Origin: an uncultured Lachnospiraceae bacterium
GTDB taxonomy: Bacteria; Bacillota; Clostridia; Lachnospirales; Lachnospiraceae
Direction of reading: 5' to 3'
NCBI GenBank assembly: GCA_902785985.1
Contig: CADABA010000002.1
Coordinates: 1 to 37,795, forward strand
Length of the DNA stretch: 37,795 nt
The notes beneath the pieces were generated by a model that was not told the origin of the DNA, did no database searches, and saw only the letters and a list, made by a program, of their open reading frames with translations. Numbering within the stretch: position 1 is the stretch's first letter; the number at the start of each line of letters is the position of its first letter. This document shows positions 1 to 8,500 of this stretch, piece after piece. Position numbers and translations under genes: made by a program.

Positions 1-181
1 GGGCTAAGCGAACAGCCTGATGTGGAAGACGCTCAAAAGCGTTGTTCGACCACAGGGCAGGTACAAGCTCGTGACTTCAGTCATGAGTAAGTTGACAGAA
101 TCGGAATCGGGGGAGCAGAGAACATGTGCCCGGGCAGGCCGTCTTTCCGGCAGGACAGAGTATTTTTTGTGTGAAAGATGT

Positions 182-209
182 TTGCAAATTCCGTAAAACA
201 GGGTATACT
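182..209 (+). promoter_or_regulatory. Probable sigma-A promoter of the STAS gene
   Basis: A -35-like TTGCAA (182-187) and a -10-like TATACT (204-209) are separated by 16 bases, 35 bases before the STAS start codon. It was read by eye; the -35 is a 4/6 match and the -10 a 5/6 match to consensus. Confidence 0.5.
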
Positions 210-243
210 TGAATAGAATCATATACTGATATGGAGGTTCATC

Positions 244-540
244 ATGACGATAAATAAGACCGTTGAAGGCGGAAAACTTATAATTGCACCGGAAGGAAGA
301 CTTGACACAATGACATCACCGCAGCTCGATGCGGAACTTGACAATTCTCTCAGAGGTGTCAGCGAGCTCGTATTTGATTTTGCGGGTCTTGATTATATTT
401 CATCTGCAGGGCTTCGTGTTCTCCTTAAAGCTCAGAAGGCTATGAACAGACAGGGAAGCATGGTCATTCGCAATGTCAGCGATGAAATTCGTGATATATT
501 TGATGTTACAGGATTCCTGGATATCATGACGATCGAATAA
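244..540 (+). CDS. STAS-domain anti-sigma factor antagonist (SpoIIAA/RsbV-like)
   Basis: This 98-residue protein consists of a single STAS domain, the usual size for stand-alone anti-anti-sigma factors. Family members bind a serine-kinase anti-sigma factor in the cytoplasm and are switched off by phosphorylation of a conserved serine. The motif YISSAGLRVLL (residues 51-61) matches the phosphorylation loop, and Ser54 aligns with the phosphorylated serine of SpoIIAA. The start is set by GGAGG at 233-237, six bases before ATG. No partner kinase or phosphatase is visible, so the sigma factor it controls cannot be named. A terminator follows directly, so it appears monocistronic within the window. 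Confidence 0.88.
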   Translation: MTINKTVEGGKLIIAPEGRLDTMTSPQLDAELDNSLRGVSELVFDFAGLDYISSAGLRVLLKAQKAMNRQGSMVIRNVSDEIRDIFDVTGFLDIMTIE

Positions 541-566
541 GAAGACGGTTATGTACATGGAACAGG

Positions 567-611
567 AAGGCTGCGGTATCGGCTACAGGATGACCGATAC
601 AGCAGCCTTTT
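567..611 (+). terminator. Rho-independent terminator after the STAS gene
   Basis: AAGGCTGC followed by GGTATCGG pairs with CCGATAC and GCAGCCTT across an 11-base loop and runs into TTTT (608-611). The position 27 bases after the STAS stop fits a factor-independent terminator. Confidence 0.75.
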
Positions 612-711
612 AAGCGTGCAGACAGATCATATGCTGCAGCTGTCAGAAGGCCATGTACACAGCGGATAGATCTGAGGGACGATGCGATGTGCATAAGGAG
701 GTGTGCTTCAG

Positions 712-1539
712 ATGGTGATTTTTGCGGTTGACGACGAACGTCTGGCGCTCGAAAGTCTTATCGGTGCAGTCAGGAAGTGTATTCCGGAAGCTGAAATTTG
801 CGGCTTTCGAAAGGCCGCGGAGGCTCTGGAAGGCGCGCAGGAAAAAAAAGCCGATATTGCATTTCTGGACATTGAGATGCGGGAGACGAACGGGATCTCT
901 CTCGCGGACAAGCTGATTGAACTCAATCCGAAGGTCAACATTATTTTTACGACGGGATACAGCGAGTATGCAGGCAAAGCCTTTGAGCTGCATGCGAGCG
1001 GATATATCCTGAAGCCTGTCACGGTGGAAAAAGTAAAAAATGAACTGATGCATCTTCGCTATAAATTAACAGAAAGTGTGAGCAGCAGACTCTTTGTGAG
1101 GGCATTCGGAAACTTTGAAGTCTATCAGAACGGGAGACCGCTGCATTTCCAATATAATAAGACAAAAGAGCTCTTCGCTTATCTGATCGACAGAAAGGGA
1201 GCGGTGTGCCCGATCCAGGAGATCATAGCCGTTCTCTGGGAAGATGATGATGCAGGCAAAAGCCATATTTCCTATATTAAGAACATGCGGATGGATCTGA
1301 TCTCTACGCTGAAAAAGCATGGGGCGGATGATGTGATCCTGCGGACCAGGGGAGGGCTCGCGATCATTCCGGAAAATCTGGACTGTGATTATTTCTATTA
1401 TTTGGAACATGGAAATGACGGGAACCGGCAGTATCGGTACACAGGCGAATATATGACGCAGTACAGCTGGGGGGAATATACACACGGGCAGCTTGAGAGG
1501 ATCCGGGAAGACTCCACGGGAAAATCAGTCAGTGATTAA
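712..1539 (+). CDS. Response regulator with SARP-like winged-helix output domain
   Basis: The protein has 275 residues: an N-terminal CheY-like receiver (about 1-115) and a C-terminal DNA-binding region (about 125-275) resembling the OmpR/SARP winged helix. Receiver landmarks are the acidic pair D7-D8, the phospho-acceptor D53 in AFLDIEM, T81 and K101 in YILKPV. The output domain carries the FGNFEVYQNG and YNKTKELFAYLI signatures typical of SARP-type helices. I chose ATG 712 because the AAGGAGG box at 695-701 is ten bases away; the in-frame GTG at 703 is only one base from that box. No histidine kinase is adjacent, so it is an orphan here and its targets are unknown. Confidence 0.85.
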   Translation: MVIFAVDDERLALESLIGAVRKCIPEAEICGFRKAAEALEGAQEKKADIAFLDIEMRETNGISLADKLIELNPKVNIIFTTGYSEYAGKAFELHASGYILKPVTVEKVKNELMHLRYKLTESVSSRLFVRAFGNFEVYQNGRPLHFQYNKTKELFAYLIDRKGAVCPIQEIIAVLWEDDDAGKSHISYIKNMRMDLISTLKKHGADDVILRTRGGLAIIPENLDCDYFYYLEHGNDGNRQYRYTGEYMTQYSWGEYTHGQLERIREDSTGKSVSD

Positions 1540-1865
1540 AGTGTCTTTGTTAGGGACAGCAGGGCGTTCCTGCCGTGCCGGGCTTGCGTGCGAAGCACCT
1601 TTCTCTCTGCGCGGCTGCGTTCCGCCGGAAGCTTTTATCTCAGTGGGAAAGACTCCCGCTTCTATAAGCGGGGGATAGATCAATATCCTGCTCGTCTCAG
1701 TGGTGGGTTAAAATTCGCCACTGAGATAAACGCTCAGCTCCGCAATGCTTCACAGGAGCATTGTTACGCATGCATAGGCACGCGAGGATGCGCAGGGATT
1801 CGGTTGGGAAGATGTCAGCTTACGCTGACCTGAATCCCGCGCCAATTCTCGCGAACGAGAATTGA
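1540..1865. other. Repeat- and hairpin-rich intergenic region
   Basis: I see no credible gene here. It holds several hairpins: CCCGCT/AGCGGG (1655-1672), TCTCAGTGG/CCACTGAGA (1695-1726), GTCAGC/GCTGAC near 1814-1829 and AATTCTCG/CGAGAATT (1843-1862). The CTCAGTG/CACTGAG arms recur at 31296-31342 and approximately at 17267-17293, so these are pieces of dispersed repeats. The short ORFs overlapping it lack ribosome binding sites. Confidence 0.6.
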
Positions 1866-1960
1866 ATCTTCATCGCGAGATTGGACTCACGATGAAGCCG
1901 GATTTCACTTTGCGCGCGTATCTCACGATTAAAATCACGAGTATTGCGCGATGAAGAATA
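1866..1960 (+). repeat. REP-like palindromic element, family A, copy 1
   Basis: The element starts with TTCATCGCGAGATTGG, continues through CTTTGCGCGCGTATCTCACG and ends in TATTGCGCGATGAAGAAT. Its inner part is an imperfect palindrome, so it can form a hairpin. Related copies lie at about 5394, 11737, 16902 (reverse), 20294, 20641, 31955 and 37566 (reverse). Confidence 0.75.
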
Positions 1961-2031
1961 AAAAATTATGAGAATTCGCGTCGGAGATTGAATTGCCGTA
2001 TGGCCCGTTTGCTGGAAGGATCGTATAAAGT

Positions 2032-2763
2032 ATGGAGATGGAAAAATATAAGGCGGTCATATTTGATCTGGACGGAACATTATATGATTATCAGAAGGCG
2101 GACTGCGCGGGAGTGGATGCGGTGAACCGCTATGCGGCGGACCGCTTCGGGCTGACAGCGGAGGAGACAGAGCGCGGGGTGCGCGAAGCGATGGCTGAGG
2201 CGAATGCGAGGATCGGCCAAAAGACTGCTTCCACACATAACCGGGTGATCAGATACCAGGTCTTCTGTGAACTGCATGCATATCCTGTCTGGCCCCACGC
2301 GCTTCAGATGGCTTACGCCTACTGGGGTACATTTCTTGAAAATATGACCCTGGATCCGGATGTTCCGGAACTTTTTGCCGCACTGAAAAGGGCAGGTGTC
2401 CTGATCGGTCTCGGGACCAACATGACATCCTTCATTCAGTACCGGAAGCTTGAAGTGCTTGGAATTGCCGGTGAGTTTGACTTCGTCGTGATGAGCGAGG
2501 AAGCCGGCCTGGAGAAACCTGACCCGGAGTTCTTTGCCCTGTGTGCAGCGAAAGCGGGGGCAGAGCCCCGTCAGTGCATATTCATCGGAGATAATCATCC
2601 GATGGATTACCTCGGCGCGAAAAATGCCGGGATGCATGGTATCTGGAGGCGTCTCGGACGCCGGATTCCGGAAGGGACGCCCGCTGAGGATGCGGTAGAA
2701 GACTACAGGACCTGCCTGCTGCCTTCGGGGATCCGGTTCGGGGACGCATTCATCCCGTACTGA
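2032..2763 (+). CDS. HAD-superfamily hydrolase (YjjG-like subfamily IA phosphatase)
   Basis: A 243-residue cytoplasmic HAD phosphatase. All four catalytic motifs are visible: motif I FDLDGTLYDY with nucleophile D12 and acid/base D14, motif II GTNMT (T129-N130 region), motif III Lys162 in LEKPDPEFF, and motif IV IGDNHPMDYLGA (D187). The helical cap between motifs I and II, the length and the motif IV variant fit the YjjG/pyrimidine 5'-nucleotidase branch, which dephosphorylates nucleotides or small sugar phosphates. The substrate cannot be set from sequence. ATG 2032 has a weak AAGGA box 11 bases upstream; ATG 2038 is possible. It appears to be a single-gene unit between a repeat region and the promoter at 2767. 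Confidence 0.85.
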   Translation: MEMEKYKAVIFDLDGTLYDYQKADCAGVDAVNRYAADRFGLTAEETERGVREAMAEANARIGQKTASTHNRVIRYQVFCELHAYPVWPHALQMAYAYWGTFLENMTLDPDVPELFAALKRAGVLIGLGTNMTSFIQYRKLEVLGIAGEFDFVVMSEEAGLEKPDPEFFALCAAKAGAEPRQCIFIGDNHPMDYLGAKNAGMHGIWRRLGRRIPEGTPAEDAVEDYRTCLLPSGIRFGDAFIPY

Positions 2764-2766
2764 TTC

Positions 2767-2795
2767 TTTAAAACGGATGCCGTTTGTGCTATCAT
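2767..2795 (+). promoter_or_regulatory. Probable sigma-A promoter of the ECF-like sigma gene
   Basis: TTTAAA (2767-2772) and TATCAT (2790-2795) are separated by 17 bases just after the HAD stop codon. It leaves a leader of about 170 bases before the sigma gene. Confidence 0.45.
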
Positions 2796-2862
2796 AATTC
2801 TAATAGGGATTGCTCTGCACTGCAAATCGTTAAGCAGGAGGCATTCGGCACCGCACGCCGAG

Positions 2863-2952
2863 GCAGGAACGCCGGGTCGTTCCTGGATCTAAATGTAACT
2901 TAAGAAGGGATTTCATTACTGAAAAATCCTCCGGAGGTATGCGTCTCCGGAG
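2863..2952 (+). other. Leader hairpins upstream of the sigma gene
   Basis: Two stems occupy the leader: CAGGAACG/CGTTCCTG (2863-2885) and the pair of self-complementary CTCCGGAG boxes (2929-2936 and 2945-2952), which can pair across GTATGCGT. The second ends ten bases before the GAGGAGG box at 2963-2969, so it could influence translation or transcription of the sigma gene. The first stem belongs to a hairpin type that recurs at 11939, 17296 and 29050. Confidence 0.5.
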
Positions 2953-2973
2953 TTAAGCTATAGAGGAGGACTT

Positions 2974-3465
2974 ATGCCTTCAAAAGTCATCGGGAAAGAA
3001 CAACTTTACATTGAATATGCGGATAAAGTCATGGGTTATATCCGTTCTAAAATAACGAATCAGGCAGACGCAGAGGATCTTCACTCTACTGTCTTTCTCA
3101 AGGTCTATCAGAAGTTCGATACGTTTGATCAGACAAAGGCATCTGTCTCGACCTGGATCTACACGATCACGAAGAATACGGTAACAGATTTCTTCCGTAC
3201 ACGGCATGTCCACAGTGAGATCGAGGAAGATATCCTTGATGAGGGAGATGAATATCAGGGAATTCTCGATGAGGAGACACTGAATGAGCTGGCGGACGCG
3301 ATGGAGAAGCTTCCGCAGAGGGAGAGGGATCTGATCATCCTGCACTATTATTCGGGACTCACTTTGAAGGAAGTCGCTGTCAGGATGAGCATGTCCTACA
3401 GCAATACAAAGCTGGTCCACAACAAGGCACTCATGCTCCTGCGAAACAGAATGGATATCGACTGA
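2974..3465 (+). CDS. RNA polymerase sigma factor, sigma-70 family (ECF-like)
   Basis: A 163-residue sigma factor with only regions 2 and 4, the ECF layout. Region 2 spans about residues 10-80, including DAEDLHSTVFLKVYQKF and the WIYTITKN promoter-melting helix. Region 4 spans about 108-160 with LPQRERDLIILHYYSGLT and the helix-turn-helix TLKEVAVRMSMSYSNTK. GAGGAGG at 2963-2969 fixes ATG 2974. No anti-sigma gene follows; instead a 71-residue protein of unknown function comes 186 bases downstream and may be its target or partner. The leader has a strong hairpin, suggesting attenuation or translational control. Its regulon cannot be read from the window. Confidence 0.88.
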   Translation: MPSKVIGKEQLYIEYADKVMGYIRSKITNQADAEDLHSTVFLKVYQKFDTFDQTKASVSTWIYTITKNTVTDFFRTRHVHSEIEEDILDEGDEYQGILDEETLNELADAMEKLPQRERDLIILHYYSGLTLKEVAVRMSMSYSNTKLVHNKALMLLRNRMDID

Positions 3466-3651
3466 TGATCCGTTTTCCCGGGCTGTCCTGCGGAGCATTC
3501 TAATGAGATCGATGCGCGGGCTCTCGAAAAGCAGTGAAATAAGTTTTGATGTTTTTTAGCCCTTTCCTGTTAAGCCTCGTATATATAAACAGAAAGGAAC
3601 AAAACAACATCATTTGTTGAAGATAGATAAAGAAAAAAAGGAGAGAGTACC

Positions 3652-3867
3652 ATGTCCAAGAATTTAAAACATCTTTTTGATTTTCAGAAGTTTGAAGGAA
3701 ACAGCCGTCTGGCCAGCATGATCGCTGATACGGAGAGCCGCTATGGGGTGGGAATGACCCGCAGTCTGGAGCTTTCGGATGACGAACTTGGGTTTGTCAA
3801 CGCTGCAGGCGTCACAGAACTTATGAACGAAGACGAAGACTTTCTGGAACTGAATAAGAACAGATAA
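3652..3867 (+). CDS. Small conserved-looking protein with a leader-peptide-like LSDDEL motif
   Basis: A 71-residue acidic protein with a well-placed AAGGAG box eight bases before ATG. It has no membrane segment, no cysteine and no recognisable domain. The N-terminal half (FDFQKFEGNSRLASMIADTE) looks helical. Residues 38-52 read LELSDDELGFVNAAG, which resembles the ELSDxEL...AG cleavage region of Nif11/lantibiotic-type precursor leaders, but the following 19 residues lack Cys, Ser and aromatic-rich core features. It follows the sigma gene by 186 bases and a bidirectional terminator lies downstream. It could be a sigma-associated regulator, a degenerate precursor peptide or an unrelated small protein; no function is assigned. 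Confidence 0.7.
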   Translation: MSKNLKHLFDFQKFEGNSRLASMIADTESRYGVGMTRSLELSDDELGFVNAAGVTELMNEDEDFLELNKNR

Positions 3868-4005
3868 TATAAAAACAGGATACGAACAGATTTAGAAGAT
3901 ACATATTTTCAGGAGCTGAATACAACAGGTAAAACATGCATTATCGGCACCTGAACAGAAAAAGGAAAAGCAGTACATACTCTGAGAGAATGAGTATGAC
4001 CGGAT

Positions 4006-4047
4006 AAAAAAGAGGACTCTGTGCGGATGCACAGAGCCCTCTTTTTA
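4006..4047. terminator. Bidirectional terminator
   Basis: AGAGGACTCTGTGC pairs with GCACAGAGCCCTCT around a GGAT loop (one internal mismatch). A-run on the left and TTTTT at 4042-4046 on the right allow termination on both strands, between the plus-strand small gene and the minus-strand MraY-like gene. Confidence 0.85.
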
Positions 4048-4150
4048 ATTGAACCGACCCGGCAGAGCGAGGCGTGCCCGCACGGGTAAGCTCCTGCCGG
4101 GGGCAGGAACCCGGAGCACGAAGTGCGGTGCGGAATGTTCGCGGTGCGAA

Positions 4151-4226
4151 AATGGGGCTGTCGCATTAAGCATACTATGCATAAATAGTTCATTGCACTT
4201 TTTTACGCTTATTGCGAGGCCCCATT
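4151..4226. mobile_element. 76-bp MITE-like element with IS-type terminal inverted repeats
   Basis: The left end AATGGGGCTGTCGCATTAAG and the right end, whose complement reads AATGGGGCCTCGCAATAAGC, form near-perfect 20-bp inverted repeats around a short AT-rich core. GGGGCTGTCGCA is the kind of end seen on several transposase families (IS1182/ISL3-like), so this may be a non-autonomous derivative. No transposase gene is in the window and a target-site duplication was not obvious. Confidence 0.5.
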
Positions 4227-4232
4227 GTGCAG

Positions 4233-4256
4233 CCCGGACAGGGAAAGATGTCCGGG
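4233..4256 (-). terminator. Hairpin after the MraY-like gene (possible terminator)
   Basis: CCCGGACA pairs with TGTCCGGG around an eight-base loop immediately downstream of the minus-strand stop at 4265. It lacks a good U-tract, so termination is only a suggestion. Confidence 0.4.
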
Positions 4257-4264
4257 AATATAAG

Positions 4265-5218
4265 TCATACAAAGAAGAAATAAAAAGCGACAGCCAGCAG
4301 GATCTGAATGATCGTCAGACGAACGACCACCTGCGTATCGGACCATCCGTTCACCTTGCGGAGCTGATCATGCAGCGGGAACCGCGTGTTCTTAAAGATC
4401 GCGATCTTCAGGAAGCGGAGCAGGAATACTTTTACGAGTCCGAGCCCGCCGTCAATAATGAAGACCAGTGAAAGAATCAGGAAACTCAGCGGATGGCCGG
4501 ATTTCATCGCGAGAAGCGCAATGAAAAATCCGAAGGTGCGTGAGCCGGCATCCCCCATGAGCATGCTGCTCGGGGATGTGTTGAAGAGCAGATACGCGCC
4601 GATGACCGCAGCCATCACACAGCTGTACCCCGCGTACTCACGGATGCTGTCCTTAAAGATCAGAGCATAGGACAGGATAACGCAGATCGTAATGGTTCCG
4701 CACAGGCCGTCCACACCATCCGAGCAGTTCGTCACATTGATCGCAGTCCAGATCAGAATGATTCCGAGTATGAAATAGACCGGAGCCGGAAGGGTAATGC
4801 TTCGGCTCAGGATATGAATCTCGGGTGAGTCATTCATAAGGAAGGTGACCATCGTGGCAATCGAGATCACAAGGTCGATGAATCCCTTTTTGTAGTCGCT
4901 CCACGGCGTTTCAGCCGCGTCGTCGAAATACCCGCTGAGCATGATCAGGATGATCAGGACACAGTAGATCAGGTATTCGACGGTGGAGTGCAGGATCAGC
5001 ACGGAGATGACAGCGTAGGCCGCTGTCAGGACCAGGCCGACTCCTCGGAGTTTGCCCTTTGAAAGAGCTCCGTTTATGGCATACGCCCGTCCATGATCTC
5101 TGGGCAGGAACGGGAACGGACGCTTCAGCATCAGAAAGGTCAGAAGGAACGCGATGAGCGATGCCAGAATGATGACCTGTCCCTCGCTTAGAATAGGTGA
5201 TAGTAAAAAGTGCAACAT
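4265..5218 (-). CDS. MraY-like phospho-sugar (glycosyl-4) transferase
   Basis: A polytopic membrane protein of about 317 residues in the MraY/WecA family, which transfers a sugar-1-phosphate from a UDP-sugar to undecaprenyl phosphate. Family signatures are present: SGYFDDAAE (catalytic Asp pair), NCSDGVDGL (MraY has NLTDGLDGL), MLMGDAGSRTFG, and a C-terminal PLHDQLRKVNGWSDTQVVVR box that replaces the PLHHHFE type of canonical MraY. About ten hydrophobic helices are visible. It is not in a cell-wall (dcw) cluster, so it is probably a paralogue of mraY. I chose the Met at 5218 because hydrophobic sequence and family length begin there; an ATG at 5320 would add 34 basic residues. The Shine-Dalgarno-like G-run lies beyond a small hairpin (see 5227-5243). 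Confidence 0.82.
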   Translation of the reverse strand: MLHFLLSPILSEGQVIILASLIAFLLTFLMLKRPFPFLPRDHGRAYAINGALSKGKLRGVGLVLTAAYAVISVLILHSTVEYLIYCVLIILIMLSGYFDDAAETPWSDYKKGFIDLVISIATMVTFLMNDSPEIHILSRSITLPAPVYFILGIILIWTAINVTNCSDGVDGLCGTITICVILSYALIFKDSIREYAGYSCVMAAVIGAYLLFNTSPSSMLMGDAGSRTFGFFIALLAMKSGHPLSFLILSLVFIIDGGLGLVKVFLLRFLKIAIFKNTRFPLHDQLRKVNGWSDTQVVVRLTIIQILLAVAFYFFFV

Positions 5219-5581
5219 TTTAATGTGACAGCCGGAAGCTGTCTCCCCCCTTTTTTTAAATAAATGAAAAGTCAGGAACGCTCCGGCGCGCCTGCCTCGC
5301 CGCGAAAGGTGTAAACACATTCCGCCTTGCCAGGCTGCAGATCGCCGGAGTCTGTGAACTCCGGCACGGGATCTGATCCCGTGTCAGAGTCAGGTTTCGC
5401 TTTGCACATGCATACTGAGTCCGGGCTCGGGAATTCTGCGCGAAAGATCAGCGGCTGACGAAAACTTCCCGGATCCGGACTCCTGAGATTCCCGGATCCA
5501 GGTCTCGCCCGTGGGACGAAAGCACAGGATCCGGGTCAGTGTAAGCTTTTAAGCCGAAGCCGTTCGGAGCCCCGGACGCTG
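5219..5581. other. Intergenic region with family A fragment
   Basis: Between carB and the MraY-like gene there is no plausible gene. It contains a CACGGGAT/ATCCCGTG hairpin near 5364-5382, a partial family A repeat (5394-5445, ending CGGGAATTCTGCGCGAAAGATC), and two copies of a CCCGGATCC motif. A carB terminator was not clear. Confidence 0.5.
5227..5243 (-). promoter_or_regulatory. Hairpin between G-rich Shine-Dalgarno and start codon of the MraY-like gene
   Basis: On the minus strand an AGGGGGGA run is followed by GACAGC-TTCCG-GCTGTC and then ATG eight bases later. Folding of this stem would bring the ribosome binding site to normal distance from ATG 5218. Read from sequence only. Confidence 0.4.
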
Positions 5582-8500
5582 TTATTCGCGGATCATCGCG
5601 TGCCATTCCTGAAGCGACCGGACATCGGTATCCGCTGTCTTTCTTGCAAGCGCGATTCCTTCGACAGCGGCCTTGGCGGCAGCCATCGTCGTGATATAAG
5701 GAATCCTGTACTTGATCGCCGACTTTCTCAGATAGCTGTCATCGTGAATGGAGTCCTTGCCGACCGGAGAGTTGATGATCAGCTGAATATCTCCGTTCGT
5801 CATATGGTCGAGGATATTCGGACGTCCTTCATAGAGTTTTCTGACTCTCTTGACCGGGATCTGCGCTTCCTCGAGAAGGTCGCAGGTCCTGCCTGTCGCC
5901 ATGAGCTTAAAGCCGGATTCGTAGAGCGATTTCGCGATCGGAACTACTTCGAGCTTATCCTTATTGTTGACGGACAGAAGGGCCGTGCCCTTGAGCGGCA
6001 GAGTCGCCTGCGCGCCCTCCTCCGCTTTGTAGAATGCCATGCCGGGTGTCATCGCAAGGCCGAGGACCTCGCCTGTGGAGCGCATTTCGGGGCCGAGGAC
6101 CGGGTCGACTTCCTGGAACATGTTGAACGGGAAGACGGCTTCCTTGACACCGTAATACGGGATCTCACGCTCGCCGAGTCCGGAGACCGGAGAGGGTCTT
6201 CCGGTGATCTCGGATGTAATGATATCCGTTGCCAGCGGGACCATGGAGATGCCGCAGACCTTGGAGACGAGCGGGACCGTGCGGGATGCGCGCGGATTTG
6301 CCTCGAGAACATAGACGACGCCGTTTTCAATCGCGTACTGCATGTTCATGAGGCCGACGACGTGCATTTCCTCAGCGATTTTTCTTGTATACTCCTTGAT
6401 CTGCTCAAGGTTCTCAGGCCAGATGTGCTTTGCGGGCAGGATGCAGGCCGAGTCTCCGGAGTGGATACCGGCAAGCTCGATATGCTCCATGACAGCCGGG
6501 ACATACGCGTGTGTTCCGTCGGAGATCGCGTCCGCCTCACACTCCAGAGCGTGGTTCAGGAAGCGGTCGATCAGGATCGGGCGGTCCGGTGTGACGCCGA
6601 CTGCGGCAGCCATGTACTCTTCCATGGATTCGTCGTCATAGACGACTTCCATGCCGCGTCCGCCGAGAACGTAGGACGGACGGACCATGACCGGGTAGCC
6701 GATCTTGTTCGCGATTGCCTTCGCCTCGTCAACGCTGACAGCCATTCCGGATTCCGGCATCGGAATTCCGAGCTTGTCCATCATATTGCGGAAGAGGTCG
6801 CGGTCCTCAGCGAGGTCGATGACCTCCGGAGACGTTCCGAGAATATTTACGCCGTTCCGCTTCAGGTCTGCCGCGAGATTGAGCGGAGTCTGTCCGCCGA
6901 ACTGGGCGATGACGCCGACCGGGTTCTCTTTATAGTAGATACTGAGGACATCCTCGAGCGTCAGCGGCTCAAAGTAGAGCTTGTCGGAGGTGTCGTAGTC
7001 TGTGGAGACCGTCTCCGGGTTGCAGTTGACGATGATCGTCTCAAAGCCGAGCTTCCGGAGAGACTGCGCGGCGTGGACACAGCAGTAATCGAACTCGATA
7101 CCCTGGCCGATCCTGTTCGGACCTCCGCCGAGGATCATGATCTTCTTCGTGTCCCGGTTGACCGGATTGTTATCCGGCGCGTTGTAAGTCGAGTAGAAAT
7201 AGGAGGAATCTTCCGTTCCCGAGACGTGTACGCTGTCCCAGGTCTCTGTCACGCCGAGCGCTTCCCTGCGGTTCCGGATAGTATCTTCCGGGACTCCCAG
7301 GATTTCGCTGAGGTACTTGTCCGCAAATCCGTCCTTCTTGGCCGAAATGAGCATTTCGTCTGTAAAGTCTGCTCCGGCCGCGATGAGTGCTTCCTCTTCC
7401 TCTACCAGTTCTTTCATCTGCTCGACGAAATATGCCTTGATCTTCGTGTGCTCAAAGATCTCGTCGACTGTCGCTCCCTTTCTCAGCGCCTCGTACATGA
7501 TGAAATGGCGCTCGGAGGACGGTGTATCAAGCATGCTGATGAGCGTCTCTTTGGAGAGCTCCCCGAAATTTTTGACATGGCCGAGTCCGTAGCGGCCTTT
7601 TTCGAGGGAACGGATCGCCTTCTGGAAGGCTTCCTTATAGTTCTTGCCGATGGACATGACCTCGCCGACAGCACGCATCTGTGTGCCGAGCTTGTCCTCT
7701 ACTCCTTTGAACTTTTCAAATGCCCAGCGGGCGAACTTTACAACGACGTAATCGCCGTCGGGAACATACTTGTCGAGCGTGCCGTACTTTCCGCACGGCA
7801 GATCAGCCAGTGTGAGGCCTGTCGCGAGCTTGGCGGAGACAAGAGCGATCGGGAAGCCTGTCGCCTTGGAGGCGAGTGCGGAACTTCTGGAGGTACGCGG
7901 GTTGATCTCAATTACGATGACGCGGTCTGTCACCGGGTCGTGTGCGAACTGGACATTTGTCCCGCCGATGACGCCGATGTGCTCGACGATTTTGTACGCC
8001 TGCTCCTGCAGTCTTGCCTGAAGATCTTCGGAGATCGTGAGCATCGGAGCTGTACAGAAGGAGTCACCTGTGTGGACGCCGAGCGGATCTACATTTTCAA
8101 TGAAGCAGACCGTGATCATGTTGTTGTCACGGTCGCGGACAACTTCGAGCTCAAGCTCTTCCCAGCCGAGAACCGATTCCTCGACGAGGACCTGATGAAC
8201 GAGAGATGCCTGCAGGCCGCGGGCCATGATGACCTTGAACTCTTCTCTGTTGTAGACGAGTCCGCCGCCGGCTCCGCCCATTGTATAGGCCGGACGGAGA
8301 ACGACCGGATAGCCGAGACGGTCGGCGATCTCAAGACCTTCCTCCACAGAGTAGGCCACCTCGCTCCTTGCCATCTCAATGCCGAGCTGTGTCATGGTCT
8401 TCTTGAACTCGATGCGGTCCTCGCCGCGCTCAATGGCGTCGACCTGGACACCGATGACCTTGACATTGTACTTGTCGAGAATGCCTTCCTTATAGAGTTC

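Noticed and set aside
4-222. Minus-strand 72-codon frame at the left edge
   Set aside because: It runs over the STAS promoter and a repeat fragment and has no ribosome site.
2863-2915. Possible degenerate family B copy (CAGGAACG hairpin followed by AACTTAAGAAGGGAT)
   Set aside because: The hairpin is shared but the conserved CCGGGAGCCTTAAAG and outer arms are not clear enough to call it.
5461-5540. Inverted GGATCCGG-type motifs as a carB terminator
   Set aside because: Pairing is possible but no U-tract follows on the minus strand and alternative pairings are equally good.
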